Program-made: the position numbers and the translations under genes
The notes under the pieces: model-generated
What the model was told of the DNA's origin: nothing
Database searches by the model: none
What the model saw: only the letters and a program-made list of their open reading frames with translations
Shown here: positions 1 to 9,261 of the stretch, piece after piece
Layout: each line of letters starts with the position of its first letter
Position numbering within the stretch: position 1 is the first letter of the stretch
Assembly: GCA_035519535.1 (NCBI GenBank)
Contig: DATIWF010000116.1
Coordinates: forward strand, 10,675 to 74,674
Direction of reading: 5' to 3'
Length of the DNA stretch: 64,000 bases
DNA from: DATEGZ01 sp035519535
GTDB lineage: Bacteria; Acidobacteriota; Vicinamibacteria; Vicinamibacterales; SCN-69-37

Positions 1-1
1 G

Positions 2-1198
2 CTGGCCGAGGAGACGTTGAACGACCTCGGCACGTACTTCATCCGCCAGGACGACGACGCTGCCGCGGCGGCCGTGTTCGCGGACCTCTTCCACAGCTAC
101 CGGACCGGCGCGCACGCCGACCGCGCGGCATGGAAGGCGGGATGGTGGGCCTTCCGCAACGCGGATTACAGCGGCGCCATCTCGATCTTCAGCGAGGCCA
201 CCACGTTCTTGCGCCGCTCGGACTACCGGCCGAGCTGGCTCTACTGGACCGCGCGGGCCCAGGCGGCGCTCGGAGAGCGGGACGCCGCGCTCGACACCTA
301 CCGGGTCGTCGTTGCCGACTATCGCAACTCCTACTACGGGCGCGAGGCCGCGCAGGCGATCGAGCGTCTGCAGGAGGCGTCCGGCCCGGCGGGTGTCTCG
401 CCGGTGTCGCCCGCCCGCCGCGACATTCCGCCGACGATCGTGGCGGGTCCGGCGCCGCAGAACGCGCCGCTCATCCGGGCGCTGCTCTCCGCCGGGCTGT
501 ACGACGACGCGATCGCCGAGCTGCGACGCGTGCAACGCGAGCAGGGCACGTCGCCGCTCATCGAAGCCACGATTGCCTACGCGCTCAACCGGCGCGGAGA
601 TTTGCGCCCGGGCATCACGGCGATGCGCCACGCGTACCCGCAGTTCATCGCCGAGGGCGGCGAGGGCCTGCCGTCGAGCATCCTGACCGTGATCTTTCCG
701 GTCGACTACTGGAGCCAGATCTACAAGTACGCGACGGCGAGGTCGCTCGATCCGTATCTGATGGCCGCCCTCATCGCGCAGGAATCCACGTTCGACGCGA
801 GCGCCAAGTCCGGCGCGAACGCGTGGGGCCTGATGCAGGTGCTGCCGTCCACCGGGCGGCAGTATGCGCAGCGGCTCGGCATCCGGCCGTTCCGTACGAC
901 GCGGCTGACCGAGCCCGACACGAACTTGCGCATCGGGATGGCCTATTTCGCGGATCTGGTCCGCCAGTTCGGTGACGTCGTGCCGGCGCTCGCGGCCTAC
1001 AACGCCGGCGAGGAGCGGGCGTCGCGATGGCTGGCCGAGCGGCCGGGCCTTGGGCGCGACGAATTCATCGACGACATCCCGTTCCCTGAAACGCAGAATT
1101 ACATCAAGCGCATCATTGGACAGGCGGAGGACTATCGGCTGCTGTATCGTAGACCTGGTCCGGACATGGAAATCAAGCCTGGAAATCAAGCCGGGTAA
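2..1198 (+). CDS. slt: Soluble lytic murein transglycosylase (Slt family), 5'-truncated
   Basis: Periplasmic enzyme that cleaves the MurNAc-GlcNAc bond of peptidoglycan. The frame is open to the left edge, so the N-terminus (signal peptide and more of the helical superhelix) lies outside the window. The visible N-terminal half is TPR-like helical repeats. The C-terminal SLT domain carries the catalytic Glu in IAQES (about nt 775-789), then GLMQVLPSTG and the LAAYNAGEERASRW motif (about nt 989-1034). The last dozen residues (after LLYRRPGPD) are read from a repeat element that overlaps the stop codon, so the native C-terminus has probably been replaced. The family call is firm; the real start is unknown. 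Confidence 0.9.
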   Translation: MAEETLNDLGTYFIRQDDDAAAAAVFADLFHSYRTGAHADRAAWKAGWWAFRNADYSGAISIFSEATTFLRRSDYRPSWLYWTARAQAALGERDAALDTYRVVVADYRNSYYGREAAQAIERLQEASGPAGVSPVSPARRDIPPTIVAGPAPQNAPLIRALLSAGLYDDAIAELRRVQREQGTSPLIEATIAYALNRRGDLRPGITAMRHAYPQFIAEGGEGLPSSILTVIFPVDYWSQIYKYATARSLDPYLMAALIAQESTFDASAKSGANAWGLMQVLPSTGRQYAQRLGIRPFRTTRLTEPDTNLRIGMAYFADLVRQFGDVVPALAAYNAGEERASRWLAERPGLGRDEFIDDIPFPETQNYIKRIIGQAEDYRLLYRRPGPDMEIKPGNQAG

Positions 1199-1278
1199 GT
1201 GGAAATCAAGCCGGGTATATTTTTACGAAATCCGCAAAAAATATACGCAAAAATATACCCGGCTTGATTTCCATGTCC
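1160..1278. repeat. Palindromic insertion-like element with 24-bp inverted arms
   Basis: Positions 1201-1224 and 1249-1272 are perfect 24-bp inverted repeats around an A/T-rich 24-nt loop. The outer sequence GGACATGGAAATCAAGCC (1162-1179) recurs inverted at 1261-1278. GGAAATCAAGCC occurs three times directly, at 1168, 1181 and 1201. The AT-rich core stands out in a GC-rich genome. The element covers the slt stop codon and ends 14 nt before the aminotransferase start. It could be a MITE/REP-like unit or a strong hairpin terminator for slt. No transposase is nearby. Confidence 0.8.
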
Positions 1279-1292
1279 GCCGGCCAGGAGCC

Positions 1293-2462
1293 ATGACCCG
1301 TCCACGAACCTCTCAGAAGGCTGCGCGCTTCACCGAGTCGGTCATCCGCGAGATGACCCGGCTCGCCAACCAGCACGGCGCCGTCAACCTCTCGCAAGGG
1401 TTTCCGGATTTTCCGGCCCCCGAGGCGCTGAAAACGGCCGCGTGCGACGCGATTCGCGCCGACGTCAACCAGTACGCGATTACCTGGGGCGCGAAGCCGC
1501 TGCGCGACGCGATCGCGAAGGACTTCTCGAGCCGGCACGGCGTGCCGGTGGACCCAGAGAAGAACCTGACCGTCTGTTGCGGCTCGACCGAGGCCATGGT
1601 CTCGACGATGCTCGCCATCGTCGATCCAGGCGACGAGGTGATCGTGTTCGAGCCCTTCTACGAGAACTACGGGCCGGACGCGATTCTCTCCGGCGCGACG
1701 CCGCGCTTCGTGCGGCTGCGCGAGCCTGACTGGTCCTACGACCCGGCCGAGCTCGCGGCCGCCTTCTCCAACCGCACGCGCGCGATCATCATCAACACCC
1801 CGAACAATCCCACGGGCAAGGTGTTCACGCGCGAGGAGCTGACCGAGATCGCGAAGCTGTGCCAGAAGTGGGGCGCCATCGCGGTCACCGACGAGATCTA
1901 CGAGCACATCCTCTTCGACGGCGCGCAGCACATTCCGATGGCGTCGCTCGACGGCATGGCCGACCGGACCGTGACGATCAACAGCGTGTCGAAGACGTTC
2001 AGCGTTACGGGCTGGCGCGTCGGCTGGACGATCGCGCCGGCGGACATCAGCGGCGCGATTCGCAAGGTGCACGACTTCCTCACGGTCGGCGCAGCGGCGC
2101 CGCTCCAGGCGGCCGCGGCGGTCGCGCTCAACCTGCCCGGCGCCTACTACGCCGATCTGGCGGCGACGTATCGAGCGCGGCGCGACCGGCTGATGCAGAT
2201 CCTCCAGCCGGCCGGCTTCGTTTGTTACGAGCCTCGCGGCGCGTACTACATCATGACGGACGTCAGCACATTCGGCTTTCCGGACGATGTCGCGTTCGCG
2301 CGGTACCTGGTCACGGAGATTGGCGTGGCCGCGGTGCCCGGCAGCAGCTTCTACGGCGACCCGCAATCGGGCCGCACGAAGGTGCGCTTCTGCTTCTGCA
2401 AGAAGGACGAAACGCTGCAGGCCGCCGATGAGCGGCTCAGCCGGCTGCGCGTGAGGAGCTGA
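1293..2462 (+). CDS. Class I/II PLP-dependent aminotransferase
   Basis: Fold-type I aminotransferase of 389 aa, cytosolic. Visible motifs are VNLSQGFPDFP near the N-terminus, NTPNNPTGKV (Asn contacting PLP), TDEIYEH (the Asp that pairs with the pyridine N), and SVSKTFSVTGWRVGW with the Schiff-base Lys at about residue 234. It resembles aspartate/methionine/kynurenine aminotransferases of the YbdL/KAT type, but the substrate cannot be read from sequence. The ATG at 1293 is chosen because it gives the usual family N-terminus (FTESVIREMTRL); an AGGAG lies only 2 nt upstream, which is short for an SD. The gene directly follows the palindromic element, which may supply or interrupt upstream signals. 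Confidence 0.88.
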   Translation: MTRPRTSQKAARFTESVIREMTRLANQHGAVNLSQGFPDFPAPEALKTAACDAIRADVNQYAITWGAKPLRDAIAKDFSSRHGVPVDPEKNLTVCCGSTEAMVSTMLAIVDPGDEVIVFEPFYENYGPDAILSGATPRFVRLREPDWSYDPAELAAAFSNRTRAIIINTPNNPTGKVFTREELTEIAKLCQKWGAIAVTDEIYEHILFDGAQHIPMASLDGMADRTVTINSVSKTFSVTGWRVGWTIAPADISGAIRKVHDFLTVGAAAPLQAAAAVALNLPGAYYADLAATYRARRDRLMQILQPAGFVCYEPRGAYYIMTDVSTFGFPDDVAFARYLVTEIGVAAVPGSSFYGDPQSGRTKVRFCFCKKDETLQAADERLSRLRVRS

Positions 2463-2502
2463 ACGACAGACAGGCGCCGGGGTATTGTTCTTCCCTGCGA
2501 GC

Positions 2503-4776
2503 ATGACCATCCGATTTCGCGCGATCGCCGGCCCGCTGTGTCTCGGGATCGCCGTCTGGTGTGCATGCGGCGTCGTCGCGGTGGCCGCCGCCGACGCTGC
2601 GACGCCGCGCGTCGTCGTTCCGGCGCCGTGGTGGAGCCTGGCGCTCGGCGTGCTGGGCGCGCTTGCCGTGCCGCGCTACCGGCACGACGTGCGATTCGCG
2701 CTGCCGGCGCTGGTTTCCACGATCCCCTGGTGGCCGATTCCGCTTCCCGCGATCGCGCTCATCTGGACTGGCCCGCTTGCCTGGGTCCCGATTGGCCTGA
2801 GCCTGTTCGCCGCCATTGGCGCCGATGGGACGCCGCCCGCTTCAGCGGCGAGTCAGGCGGCGGCGCCGCGCGGCCGGGCGGCGCTTGCGGCGCTGCTGAC
2901 GGCGCTCGCCGGCGCGGGCGCGGCGTGGGCCGTCGCGCCGCGGCTGCCCGGCGGCGATGAGCCGCATTACCTGGCGATCGCGCAGAGCCTGATGCGCGAC
3001 GGCGACCTGCGCATCGAAAACAACCAGCACGACGCGGACTTCGTGGCGGCCTTTGGCGAGCTCAAGCCCGACTACATCGTGCGCGGCCGCGACGGGGCGG
3101 TGTACTCCATCCACGCGCCGGGCGTCGCCGTGCTGGTCCTTCCTGGGTTCAGGCTCGCGGGTTACCACGGCGCGCAGGCAACGGTCATCGCGACCGCCGC
3201 GTGGGCCGGCGGGCTCCTCTGGATCACGGCCTGGCGCGCGACGCGCGACCCGCGCGCGGCCTGGTTCGCCTGGGCCGCGATCGCCGGGTCGGCGACGTTG
3301 CTGCTGCAGAGCGCCATGGTGTTTCCCGACGGACCGGGCGCGCTCGCCGTGGCCGCGGGCGTGTGGCTGCTCGTGAAGTTCGAGGATGCCGACGACCCCG
3401 TCGGATCGTTCGACGTCGTGTCCGTCTCCGCCGCGCTGGCGGCGCTGCCCTGGCTGCACTCGCGGTTCTCGGTGCTCGCAGCCGGTCTCGGCACGCTCGT
3501 CGTCTGGCGGCTGCTCGCCGAGCCAGGGCGGCTGATGCCGGAACGACTGCGGCGGGTGTCGATGTTTGCGATCCTGCCGGTCGTCTCGGCGGTGGCCTGG
3601 TTCAGCTACTTCGCCGCCATCTACGGGACGCCCAATCCCGCTGCGCCGTACGGCGACACGTCGGGGCCCGACGGGACGCACCTGTCATACGCGCCGGGCG
3701 GGCTGGTCGGCCTCCTCCTCGATGAGCAGTTCGGCGTGCTCGCGTACGCACCGGTCCTGGCGGCCGCGATCCTGGGATTCATGCGGGCCCGCCGCGACGC
3801 GACGGATCGAATCGCAGCCCTCGCAGCCGGCGCCGGTGCGCTGTACCTCGTTGCCGCGGCAACCTACTGGATGTGGTGGGCGGGCGTGCCTGCGACGCCG
3901 GCGCGCCTCGTCGCCGCCGTGCTGCCTCTGCTCGTTGTGCCGCTGGCGCGCGCCTGGGCGGACGCGACAACGAGCGCACGGGCCGGACTCGCGATGCTGC
4001 TCGCCGTATCGCTCGCGATTTCGGCGCTCCTGCTTGGCGTCGATCGGGGACTGCTCGCGTGGAACGTTCGCGATGCCGAAGCGCGCTGGCTCGAGTGGCT
4101 CGGCCCGCTCACGAATCTGCCGCGCGGCTGGCCGTCATTCTTCTGGAGCCTCAGCCCCGGGCATCCGTGGTCGGAGACGCCGTTCGTCATCCACGCCGCC
4201 GCGTGGGCCGGCCTGTCTGCGGCCGGCTGGGTCTTCCTCACGCGCATCGGCGCGGTCCGATCGTGGCTGGCCAGTACCGCGAGGCTTGCCGCGGTCTGGT
4301 GGCTGCTGTTGACGCTGTCCGCAGGCATCGCGGCCGGCTGGTGGCTGACCTCCGGCCGTCCGCTCGATCCGACGCGTGCGCAGCTTTCGGTGCTCGGGCG
4401 GATCGCTTCCGGGGGGCGCGCGGTTCGGCTCGATGCCTTGTCCGTGGCTCGCGTGACGTCCGCCGCAGGCGTCATGAGGATCGCGACCGAGGAAATCGGT
4501 CCGGAGGGCTCGCAGGCCTGGGCGACGTTCGCGGATGTGCCGGCGGGCAACTATCGCGTGCGCGTCCAGCTCTCGCGCCCGGAGGCGGGCGCCGTCATCG
4601 TCACGGTCGAGGGCGCCGCGCCCGTCGAGCAGGCGTTTCTTCTCCAGCCGCTGTCGGAGCAGACGTTCAGCCTGACCCTCCCGGCCGGTGCGACGCGGCT
4701 CGTCATCGCGCCCGATCGGGCGCTCAGGAGCGTCCAGGGCGTCATCGAGATCGAGCCGCTGACCGTGGGTCAGTAG
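2503..4776 (+). CDS. Polytopic membrane protein, GT-C glycosyltransferase-like
   Basis: A 757-aa inner-membrane protein with many hydrophobic helices and a soluble C-terminal beta-rich segment (about residues 640-757, a YRVRVQLSRPE-type sandwich). After the first helices, a GDEPHYL motif (about residue 151) matches the acidic first-loop motif of GT-C enzymes of the GT39/ArnT kind, which use polyprenyl-phosphate sugars. That is the only functional hint. ATG 2503 is preferred over the TTG at 2485 because it places a short basic n-region before the first helix. It lies 40 nt after the aminotransferase and converges on the next gene. A sugar transfer role is inference. Confidence 0.6.
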   Translation: MTIRFRAIAGPLCLGIAVWCACGVVAVAAADAATPRVVVPAPWWSLALGVLGALAVPRYRHDVRFALPALVSTIPWWPIPLPAIALIWTGPLAWVPIGLSLFAAIGADGTPPASAASQAAAPRGRAALAALLTALAGAGAAWAVAPRLPGGDEPHYLAIAQSLMRDGDLRIENNQHDADFVAAFGELKPDYIVRGRDGAVYSIHAPGVAVLVLPGFRLAGYHGAQATVIATAAWAGGLLWITAWRATRDPRAAWFAWAAIAGSATLLLQSAMVFPDGPGALAVAAGVWLLVKFEDADDPVGSFDVVSVSAALAALPWLHSRFSVLAAGLGTLVVWRLLAEPGRLMPERLRRVSMFAILPVVSAVAWFSYFAAIYGTPNPAAPYGDTSGPDGTHLSYAPGGLVGLLLDEQFGVLAYAPVLAAAILGFMRARRDATDRIAALAAGAGALYLVAAATYWMWWAGVPATPARLVAAVLPLLVVPLARAWADATTSARAGLAMLLAVSLAISALLLGVDRGLLAWNVRDAEARWLEWLGPLTNLPRGWPSFFWSLSPGHPWSETPFVIHAAAWAGLSAAGWVFLTRIGAVRSWLASTARLAAVWWLLLTLSAGIAAGWWLTSGRPLDPTRAQLSVLGRIASGGRAVRLDALSVARVTSAAGVMRIATEEIGPEGSQAWATFADVPAGNYRVRVQLSRPEAGAVIVTVEGAAPVEQAFLLQPLSEQTFSLTLPAGATRLVIAPDRALRSVQGVIEIEPLTVGQ

Positions 4777-4788
4777 TTGGGGGCAGAC

Positions 4789-4803
4789 CGGGGTCAGGCC
4801 CCG
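4789..4803. terminator. Hairpin between convergent genes
   Basis: CGGGG-tcagg-CCCCG forms a 5-bp GC stem in the 39-nt gap between two converging genes. There is no T-tract on either side, so it is at best a weak bidirectional terminator. Confidence 0.35.
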
Positions 4804-4815
4804 TCCGACCTCGCC

Positions 4816-5673
4816 CTAGTACCGCAGCGCGGCGCCGAACCAGAGGCCCTGGAATTTCAGGTTGCCGCGGTCGCCCGACAACCCCAGCGTCGTCGTCATC
4901 TTGCGCCAGCCGACCTGCACGCCGACGTTCTCCGTGAAGTTGATCGTGCCGTCGATGTCCAGGTCGTAGTACGTGGCCGATGTGTCCTTGATGAGCGACG
5001 CGGGCAGGTGGAGGGCGTTCAGGTTGAACATGCTGAGGTCGAAGTTCACGGCCAGATACGGCAGCGGGTAGCCGCGCCCGACGAAGCCGAAGGCCGGCAG
5101 CGGCGCGCGCGCCGTCGTGAATTCGTTGGCGATCGGCGACTTCAACGTCGCGTCAAACGTCGTGTAGCGCCCCTCGAGCAGGACGCCCGCATAGCCGCGC
5201 GACTTGTACAGGAAGTCGTACTCGTAGCCGAAGCGCATGACGTCCCAGTTGAGCTCCGAGGTGACCGGCACCGCGATCGGATACAGGATCCCGTTGAAGA
5301 CGATGTTGCGGCGGAAGGTCGTGCTTGCCGTGTAGTTCGCCGGCGTGTACTGGAACCGCAGCTTGTGCTTCTTCGCAGGCCGGACGACGACGCGCAGGTC
5401 CTTGAAGCGCGTCTGCTGGTAGCCCAGGTCGCTCGTCAGATCGATGTCCGATCCGACGATGCCGAACTGATCGCTCGAGATCTGGCCGAACAGGGTCGGG
5501 TTCCACAGCGAGCCGGCGACCTCGACGTGGTACTTCTCGCCGATGGCGCCCGAGGACCCGCCGCCGAAGCGATCCTGCGCGCTCGCCGGCTGCGCGAGCC
5601 ACAGCGCCGCGGCGGCGAGGCCGACCAGAGCCATCACGTGCGGGCGCGACGTGTTCTGAGGCCGAAAACGCAT
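4816..5673 (-). CDS. Putative outer-membrane beta-barrel protein
   Basis: A 285-aa protein with a signal peptide (hydrophobic run MALVGLAAAALWLA, likely cleavage after PASA). The body is alternating aromatic and polar strands, and the last residues (FGAALRY) end in an aromatic residue as expected for BAM substrates. No plug or enzymatic motif is visible, so this is a structural call only. ATG 5673 is chosen because a GGGAGG Shine-Dalgarno lies about 10 nt upstream on the minus strand. It is divergent from the ABC exporter with only 16 nt between start codons, so the two share one very compact promoter region. Confidence 0.65.
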   Translation of the reverse strand: MRFRPQNTSRPHVMALVGLAAAALWLAQPASAQDRFGGGSSGAIGEKYHVEVAGSLWNPTLFGQISSDQFGIVGSDIDLTSDLGYQQTRFKDLRVVVRPAKKHKLRFQYTPANYTASTTFRRNIVFNGILYPIAVPVTSELNWDVMRFGYEYDFLYKSRGYAGVLLEGRYTTFDATLKSPIANEFTTARAPLPAFGFVGRGYPLPYLAVNFDLSMFNLNALHLPASLIKDTSATYYDLDIDGTINFTENVGVQVGWRKMTTTLGLSGDRGNLKFQGLWFGAALRY

Positions 5674-5676
5674 TGT

Positions 5677-5682
5677 TATACT
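5677..5682 (+). promoter_or_regulatory. -10-like TATACT placed for a leaderless start
   Basis: TATACT ends 7 nt before the ATG at 5690, where transcription would begin at or next to the start codon. No SD is visible for this gene on the plus strand. The same bases lie inside the leader of the divergent barrel gene. Confidence 0.55.
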
Positions 5683-5689
5683 GCCTCCC

Positions 5690-7459
5690 ATGCTTCGGGC
5701 GCTTGCGCGCCTCCTGCCGTACGTCCGGCGAACGCGTCGCCAGATGATCGCCGGTCTGCTCTGCATTCTCGCGGCGACCGCGCTCTCACTCGCGTCGCCG
5801 TGGCTGCTCAAGTACGTCATCGACGGCCTGTCGCAGGGACTCAGCCGGCGCCAGATCGGCCTCTACGCTGCGGCGATGCTCGCCCTGGCGATAGCCGACG
5901 GCGGGTTTCGATACCTGATGCGCAAAGTGCTTATCGGCGCATCCAGGCAGATCGAATATGACCTGCGCAACGATTTCTTCGCGCACCTCGAGCGCCTGCC
6001 GCTGGCCTACTTCCAGGCCAACCGCACTGGTGATCTCATGTCCCGTGCCACCAACGATCTCGGCGCCGTGCGCATGATGGTGGGCCCTGCGGTGATGTAC
6101 TTCAGCAGCACCGCGCTCGGATTTGTAATCGCGATCGCATTGATGGCGGTCATCGACTGGCGCCTCACGCTGGTCGCGCTCCTGCCGCTGCCGGGGGTCA
6201 CGATCGCCACGCACTACTTCGGGCGCGCGAGTCACGATCGGTTCGAGCGCATCCAGGCGCAGCTGTCCGAGCTCAGCGCCGTGGTGCAGGAGGCGCTGGC
6301 GGGCGTCCGGGTCGTCCGCGCGTACCGGCAGGAGCGCTTCGAGCTCGGGCGGTTTCGCGAGGCCAACGACGAGTACGTCCGCCGGAATCGCGGCCTGATC
6401 CGGCTGCAATCGGGGTTCTACCCGAGTCTCACGCTGTGTTTCGGGCTGAGCGGCTTGCTCGTGCTGTGGCTGGGCGGGCGCGACGTCATCGCCGGACGAT
6501 TGACGCTCGGCGCGTTCGTCGCCTTCATGCGGTACCTGGTGCTGCTCAGCTGGCCCCTCATCGCGTTTGGCTGGGTCATCAACATCGTACAGCGCGGCGT
6601 CGCCTCGTGGGAGCGGATGCTCGAGGTGATGGACGCGCCGGCCGCGGGTGCGGACGCCGCGAGGGCGTCGGTCCCGCCGCTCACGGGCCGGCTCGACGTG
6701 AGGCGGCTCACGTTTCGCTATCCGTCGGCCGCGACCAACGCGCTCGAGGACGTGTCGTTCTCGCTCGCGCCCGGCCGCACGGTCGCGCTCGTCGGCGCCA
6801 CCGGCTCGGGCAAGTCCACGCTCGTCAACCTGCTGCCGCGTCTGCACGAGCCGCCGCCGGGCACGGTCTTCGTGGACGACATGGACGTGCGATCCGTTCC
6901 GCTCGATCACCTCCGGCGCGCGATTGGCGTCGTGCCGCAGGAGCCCTTTCTGTTCTCCGACACGGTCGGCGGGAACGTCGCGTTCGGGCTGGACGACGCC
7001 CTCGACCAGGACGCCGCACGGGCGCGCGTCGCCGAGGCGGTGGCGACCGCCGGGCTGTCCGCGGACGTCGCCGGCTTTCCCCACGGCCTGGACACCGTCG
7101 TGGGCGAACGCGGGATCACGCTGTCGGGCGGGCAGAAACAGCGCGTTGCGATCGCGCGCGCGCTGGCGATCGACCCGCGCGTGCTGGTCCTCGACGACGC
7201 GCTCTCGGCGGTCGACACGGCGACGGAGGAGGCGATTCTGCACCGGCTGCGCGCGGTCCGACGATCGCGCGCGTGCCTCATCGTGTCGCACCGCGTCTCG
7301 ACCGTGCGCGACGCCGACGAGATCGTCGTCCTCTCCGCCGGCCGCGTCGCCGAACGCGGCACCCACGACACGCTCGTCGCCGCCGGCGGGCTCTACGCCG
7401 ACATGCACCGGCGCCAGTTGCTGGAGGAGGAAATGCGACAGTGGGGCGGGACGCCGTGA
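5690..7459 (+). CDS. ABC exporter subunit with degenerate ATPase site
   Basis: A 589-aa half-transporter: six-helix transmembrane domain (about 1-320) fused to a nucleotide-binding domain. Walker A is GATGSGKST (about residue 368) and the signature is LSGGQKQR (about 478). Walker B reads VLVLDDALS, with Asp where the catalytic Glu normally follows the Walker B Asp. That change is the hallmark of the degenerate site in heterodimeric exporters such as TM287/288 and BmrCD. The next gene overlaps and carries the complementary odd signature, so the two form one heterodimer. Substrate (lipid, drug or peptide) cannot be told. The TATACT element 7 nt upstream suggests leaderless translation. Confidence 0.9.
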   Translation: MLRALARLLPYVRRTRRQMIAGLLCILAATALSLASPWLLKYVIDGLSQGLSRRQIGLYAAAMLALAIADGGFRYLMRKVLIGASRQIEYDLRNDFFAHLERLPLAYFQANRTGDLMSRATNDLGAVRMMVGPAVMYFSSTALGFVIAIALMAVIDWRLTLVALLPLPGVTIATHYFGRASHDRFERIQAQLSELSAVVQEALAGVRVVRAYRQERFELGRFREANDEYVRRNRGLIRLQSGFYPSLTLCFGLSGLLVLWLGGRDVIAGRLTLGAFVAFMRYLVLLSWPLIAFGWVINIVQRGVASWERMLEVMDAPAAGADAARASVPPLTGRLDVRRLTFRYPSAATNALEDVSFSLAPGRTVALVGATGSGKSTLVNLLPRLHEPPPGTVFVDDMDVRSVPLDHLRRAIGVVPQEPFLFSDTVGGNVAFGLDDALDQDAARARVAEAVATAGLSADVAGFPHGLDTVVGERGITLSGGQKQRVAIARALAIDPRVLVLDDALSAVDTATEEAILHRLRAVRRSRACLIVSHRVSTVRDADEIVVLSAGRVAERGTHDTLVAAGGLYADMHRRQLLEEEMRQWGGTP

Positions 7460-9261
7460 ACGACGACGTCCTCGGCAAGGCGTACGACGCGCGGCTGATG
7501 AGGCGGCTCCTCGTGTACCTGCGGCCGCATGTCGCCGCCGTCTGCGTGGCGTTCGTGGCGATCGCGGGCGGATCAGCGGTTGATTTGGCCCAGCCGTGGC
7601 TGACGCAGCAGGCGATCGATCGCTTCATATCGACGGGCGACACGGCCGGCCTGGCGCGACTGGCGCTCGTGTTCCTCGTGCTGTTGATGGTCGGGTTCGT
7701 GTGCGATTACGGCCAGACGTTCGTCCTGCAGACGACCGGACAGAAGATCATGCACACGCTGCGCATGCAGGTGTACGCGCACCTGCAGCGACTCGACCTC
7801 AAGTTCTACGACCGCCACCCGGTCGGGCGGCTGATGACGCGCGTCACGACCGACGTGGACGCGCTCAACGACCTGTTCGCGTCCGGCGTCATCACGGTCT
7901 TTGGCGACGTGTTCGTCCTGACCGGCATCATCGTCATGATGCTCGTGATGAGCTGGCGGCTGGCGCTCGTCGCCTTCGTCGTGCTGCCGGGCATCGCCTG
8001 GGTGACCGCGTGGTTCCGCCGCAACGTCCGCGAATCCTACCGTGAGATCCGCGGCCTGGTCGCCCGGTTGAACGCCTTCCTCCAGGAGCACATCACGGGC
8101 ATCGCGACCGTCCAGCTCTTCGCCGAGGAGCCGCGCACGTTCCGCCGGTTCGACGCGATCAACCGCAGCCACCGCGATGTGAACATCACGTCCATCTTCT
8201 TCTACGCCGTCTTCTACCCGGCGATCGAGATCCTGGCCGCGATCTCCGGCGCGCTGGTCATCTGGATCGGCGGCGGCTGGGCCGAGCACGGCATCGTGTC
8301 CGTGGGCGTGCTCGTCGCCTTTCTGCAGTACTCGCGGCGGTACTTCCAGCCCATCAGCGACCTGTCGGAGAAGTTCAACATCCTGCAGGCCGCGATGGCG
8401 GCCTCCGAACGGATCTTCGCGCTGCTCGACACGCCGGTCGAGCTCGCCGTGCGCGCGGCGCCCGTGCGTCGGCCCGCCGGCTCGCCCGGCCGCATCGAGT
8501 TCGACCATGTGTGGTTCGCCTACGAGGGCGACCACTACGTGCTGCGCGACGTGTCCTTCGTCATCGAGCCCGGCCAGCGCGTCGGAATCGTCGGGGCGAC
8601 GGGGTCGGGCAAGACGACGCTCATCAGCCTGCTCCTGCGCTTCTACGACGTCAATCGCGGACGCATCCTCGTGGACGGCGTGGACGTGCGGGATCTGGAT
8701 CCGGCCGACCTGCGCGGCCTGTTCGGCCTCGTCCTGCAGGACGTGCACCTGTTCACCGGGACGATCGCGAGCAACGTGCGACTCGGCCGGGACGACATCA
8801 GCGACGAGGCGATTCGGAAGGCCGCGCGCGCCGTGCATGCCGACGCATTCATCAACGCGCTGCCCGGGGGCTTCGAGGCCGCGGTGGCCGAGCGCGGCGC
8901 GACCCTGTCGGTGGGGCAGAAGCAGCTGCTGGCCTTTGCGCGCGCCCTGGCCTTCGAGCCTGCCGTCCTGGTCCTCGACGAGGCGACCTCGAGCATCGAT
9001 ACCGCCACCGAGGCCCTCATCCAGGACGCGCTCCACGCGTTGATGGCCGGGCGCACCGTGCTGGCGATCGCGCACCGGCTGTCGACCATCCAGGACATGG
9101 ACGCCATTCTCGTCCTGCACAAGGGAGAGCTCTGCGAGCAGGGCACGCATCAGGCGCTGCTGGCGCGCCGGGGGCTCTACTACCGGCTCTATCAGCTTCA
9201 GTTCCGGGACCAGGCCGTCGCCGGGGCCGTCGGGGCAGGCGCGGCGGGCGAGGCTACTTGA
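7456..9261 (+). CDS. ABC exporter subunit with consensus Walker B
   Basis: A 601-aa half-transporter starting at a GTG that overlaps the previous stop (GTGA), so translation is coupled. Transmembrane domain about 1-330. Walker A is GATGSGKTT (about 379) and Walker B is VLVLDEATSS with the catalytic Glu. The ABC signature is LSVGQKQL instead of LSGGQ. In a heterodimer, this altered signature faces the Walker A/B of the partner that has lost its Glu, so both defects fall in the same site. That is strong internal evidence for an asymmetric exporter with one active ATPase site. Its 3' end overlaps the converging 3D-domain gene by 8 nt. Confidence 0.92.
   Translation: MNDDVLGKAYDARLMRRLLVYLRPHVAAVCVAFVAIAGGSAVDLAQPWLTQQAIDRFISTGDTAGLARLALVFLVLLMVGFVCDYGQTFVLQTTGQKIMHTLRMQVYAHLQRLDLKFYDRHPVGRLMTRVTTDVDALNDLFASGVITVFGDVFVLTGIIVMMLVMSWRLALVAFVVLPGIAWVTAWFRRNVRESYREIRGLVARLNAFLQEHITGIATVQLFAEEPRTFRRFDAINRSHRDVNITSIFFYAVFYPAIEILAAISGALVIWIGGGWAEHGIVSVGVLVAFLQYSRRYFQPISDLSEKFNILQAAMAASERIFALLDTPVELAVRAAPVRRPAGSPGRIEFDHVWFAYEGDHYVLRDVSFVIEPGQRVGIVGATGSGKTTLISLLLRFYDVNRGRILVDGVDVRDLDPADLRGLFGLVLQDVHLFTGTIASNVRLGRDDISDEAIRKAARAVHADAFINALPGGFEAAVAERGATLSVGQKQLLAFARALAFEPAVLVLDEATSSIDTATEALIQDALHALMAGRTVLAIAHRLSTIQDMDAILVLHKGELCEQGTHQALLARRGLYYRLYQLQFRDQAVAGAVGAGAAGEAT

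Noticed and set aside
1206..2510. A 434-codon minus-strand frame over the aminotransferase
   Set aside because: It is antisense to a clear enzyme, has low-complexity Arg/Asp composition and no homology pattern. Many similar shadows exist over xseA, nadK, gatA, lpxB and acnA.
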